Shown one piece after another: positions 6,693 to 6,731 of a DNA stretch of 6,731 bases. The notes beneath the pieces are model-generated. The model did no database searches and had not been told where the DNA came from. It saw only the letters and a program-made list of their open reading frames with translations. Position numbers and translations under genes: made by a program. This DNA comes from Gammaproteobacteria bacterium (lineage in GTDB: Bacteria > Pseudomonadota > Gammaproteobacteria > Pseudomonadales > UBA3067), in contig NVVB01000009.1 of NCBI GenBank assembly GCA_002402085.1, positions 61,657-68,387 of the forward strand. The letters run 5' to 3'. How positions within the stretch are numbered: the first letter of the stretch is position 1; every line of letters begins with the position of its first letter.

Positions 6693-6731
6693 GCCATTAC
6701 GCGCGCGTTTATTCCCGAAATGCGTCGTATC
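6603..6731 (+). CDS. murC: UDP-N-acetylmuramate--L-alanine ligase MurC, N-terminal part (3' end outside window)
   Basis: The first 43 codons of MurC, the cytoplasmic ATP-dependent ligase that adds L-Ala to UDP-MurNAc. Only the N-terminus is present, so the identification rests on two things: the IPEMRRI ending at residue 43, matching the VPEMRRV that precedes the GxGGxGM UDP-binding loop in E. coli MurC, and the position after murG. With the ATG at 6603 (8-base overlap with murG, TGGAG 7 bases upstream) PEMRR falls at 38-42, compared with about residue 14 in E. coli, so there is a hydrophilic extension of about 20-25 residues rich in Ser, Asn and Lys. In-frame ATGs at 6633 (codon 11) and 6663 (codon 21) are alternatives; the last gives a protein nearest E. 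coli length. Gene identity is very likely, the exact start uncertain. Confidence 0.88.
   Translation, partial: MPDKSKENNSMVNKSRPISSMSNKASADNIAITRAFIPEMRRI

Overview
This window is a stretch of the division and cell-wall (dcw) cluster of a gammaproteobacterium, read entirely from the + strand. Gene order is murE (3' end only), murF, mraY, murD, ftsW, murG, murC (5' end only), the classical order of Escherichia and Pseudomonas. Family features point the same way: MraY is 360 residues with its catalytic aspartates at the E. coli positions, the MurD P-loop has the NAKST form I recall from pseudomonad-type MurD, and MurC begins with a PEMRR motif as in E. coli. The moderate-GC composition and protein character would fit a marine Oceanospirillales or Cellvibrionales type of lineage, but the sequence does not fix the genus.

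Layout: 1-358 is the C-terminal ligase domain of MurE; 358-1704 murF (GTG start, 1-base overlap with the murE stop); 1709-2791 mraY (4-base gap); 2808-4190 murD (16-base gap); 4187-5482 ftsW (4-base ATGA overlap); 5486-6610 murG (3-base gap); 6603-6731 the start of murC (8-base overlap with murG, cut by the window end). No non-coding stretch exceeds 16 bases. I see no internal terminator, convincing promoter, RNA gene, mobile element or CRISPR array, so the region looks like one co-transcribed, translationally coupled unit.

The genes work as one pathway. MurC, MurD, MurE and MurF successively add L-Ala, D-Glu, meso-diaminopimelate and D-Ala-D-Ala to UDP-MurNAc in the cytoplasm. MraY moves the phospho-MurNAc-pentapeptide to undecaprenyl phosphate (lipid I), MurG adds GlcNAc (lipid II), and FtsW polymerises lipid II at the septum.

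No new biological system is visible. The points worth a second look are local: a MurE whose substrate-pocket signature motifs depart from consensus, an unusually lysine-rich C-terminal tail on FtsW, and a MurC N-terminal extension apparently built from three degenerate 30-bp units, each opening with an ATG that could be the start.
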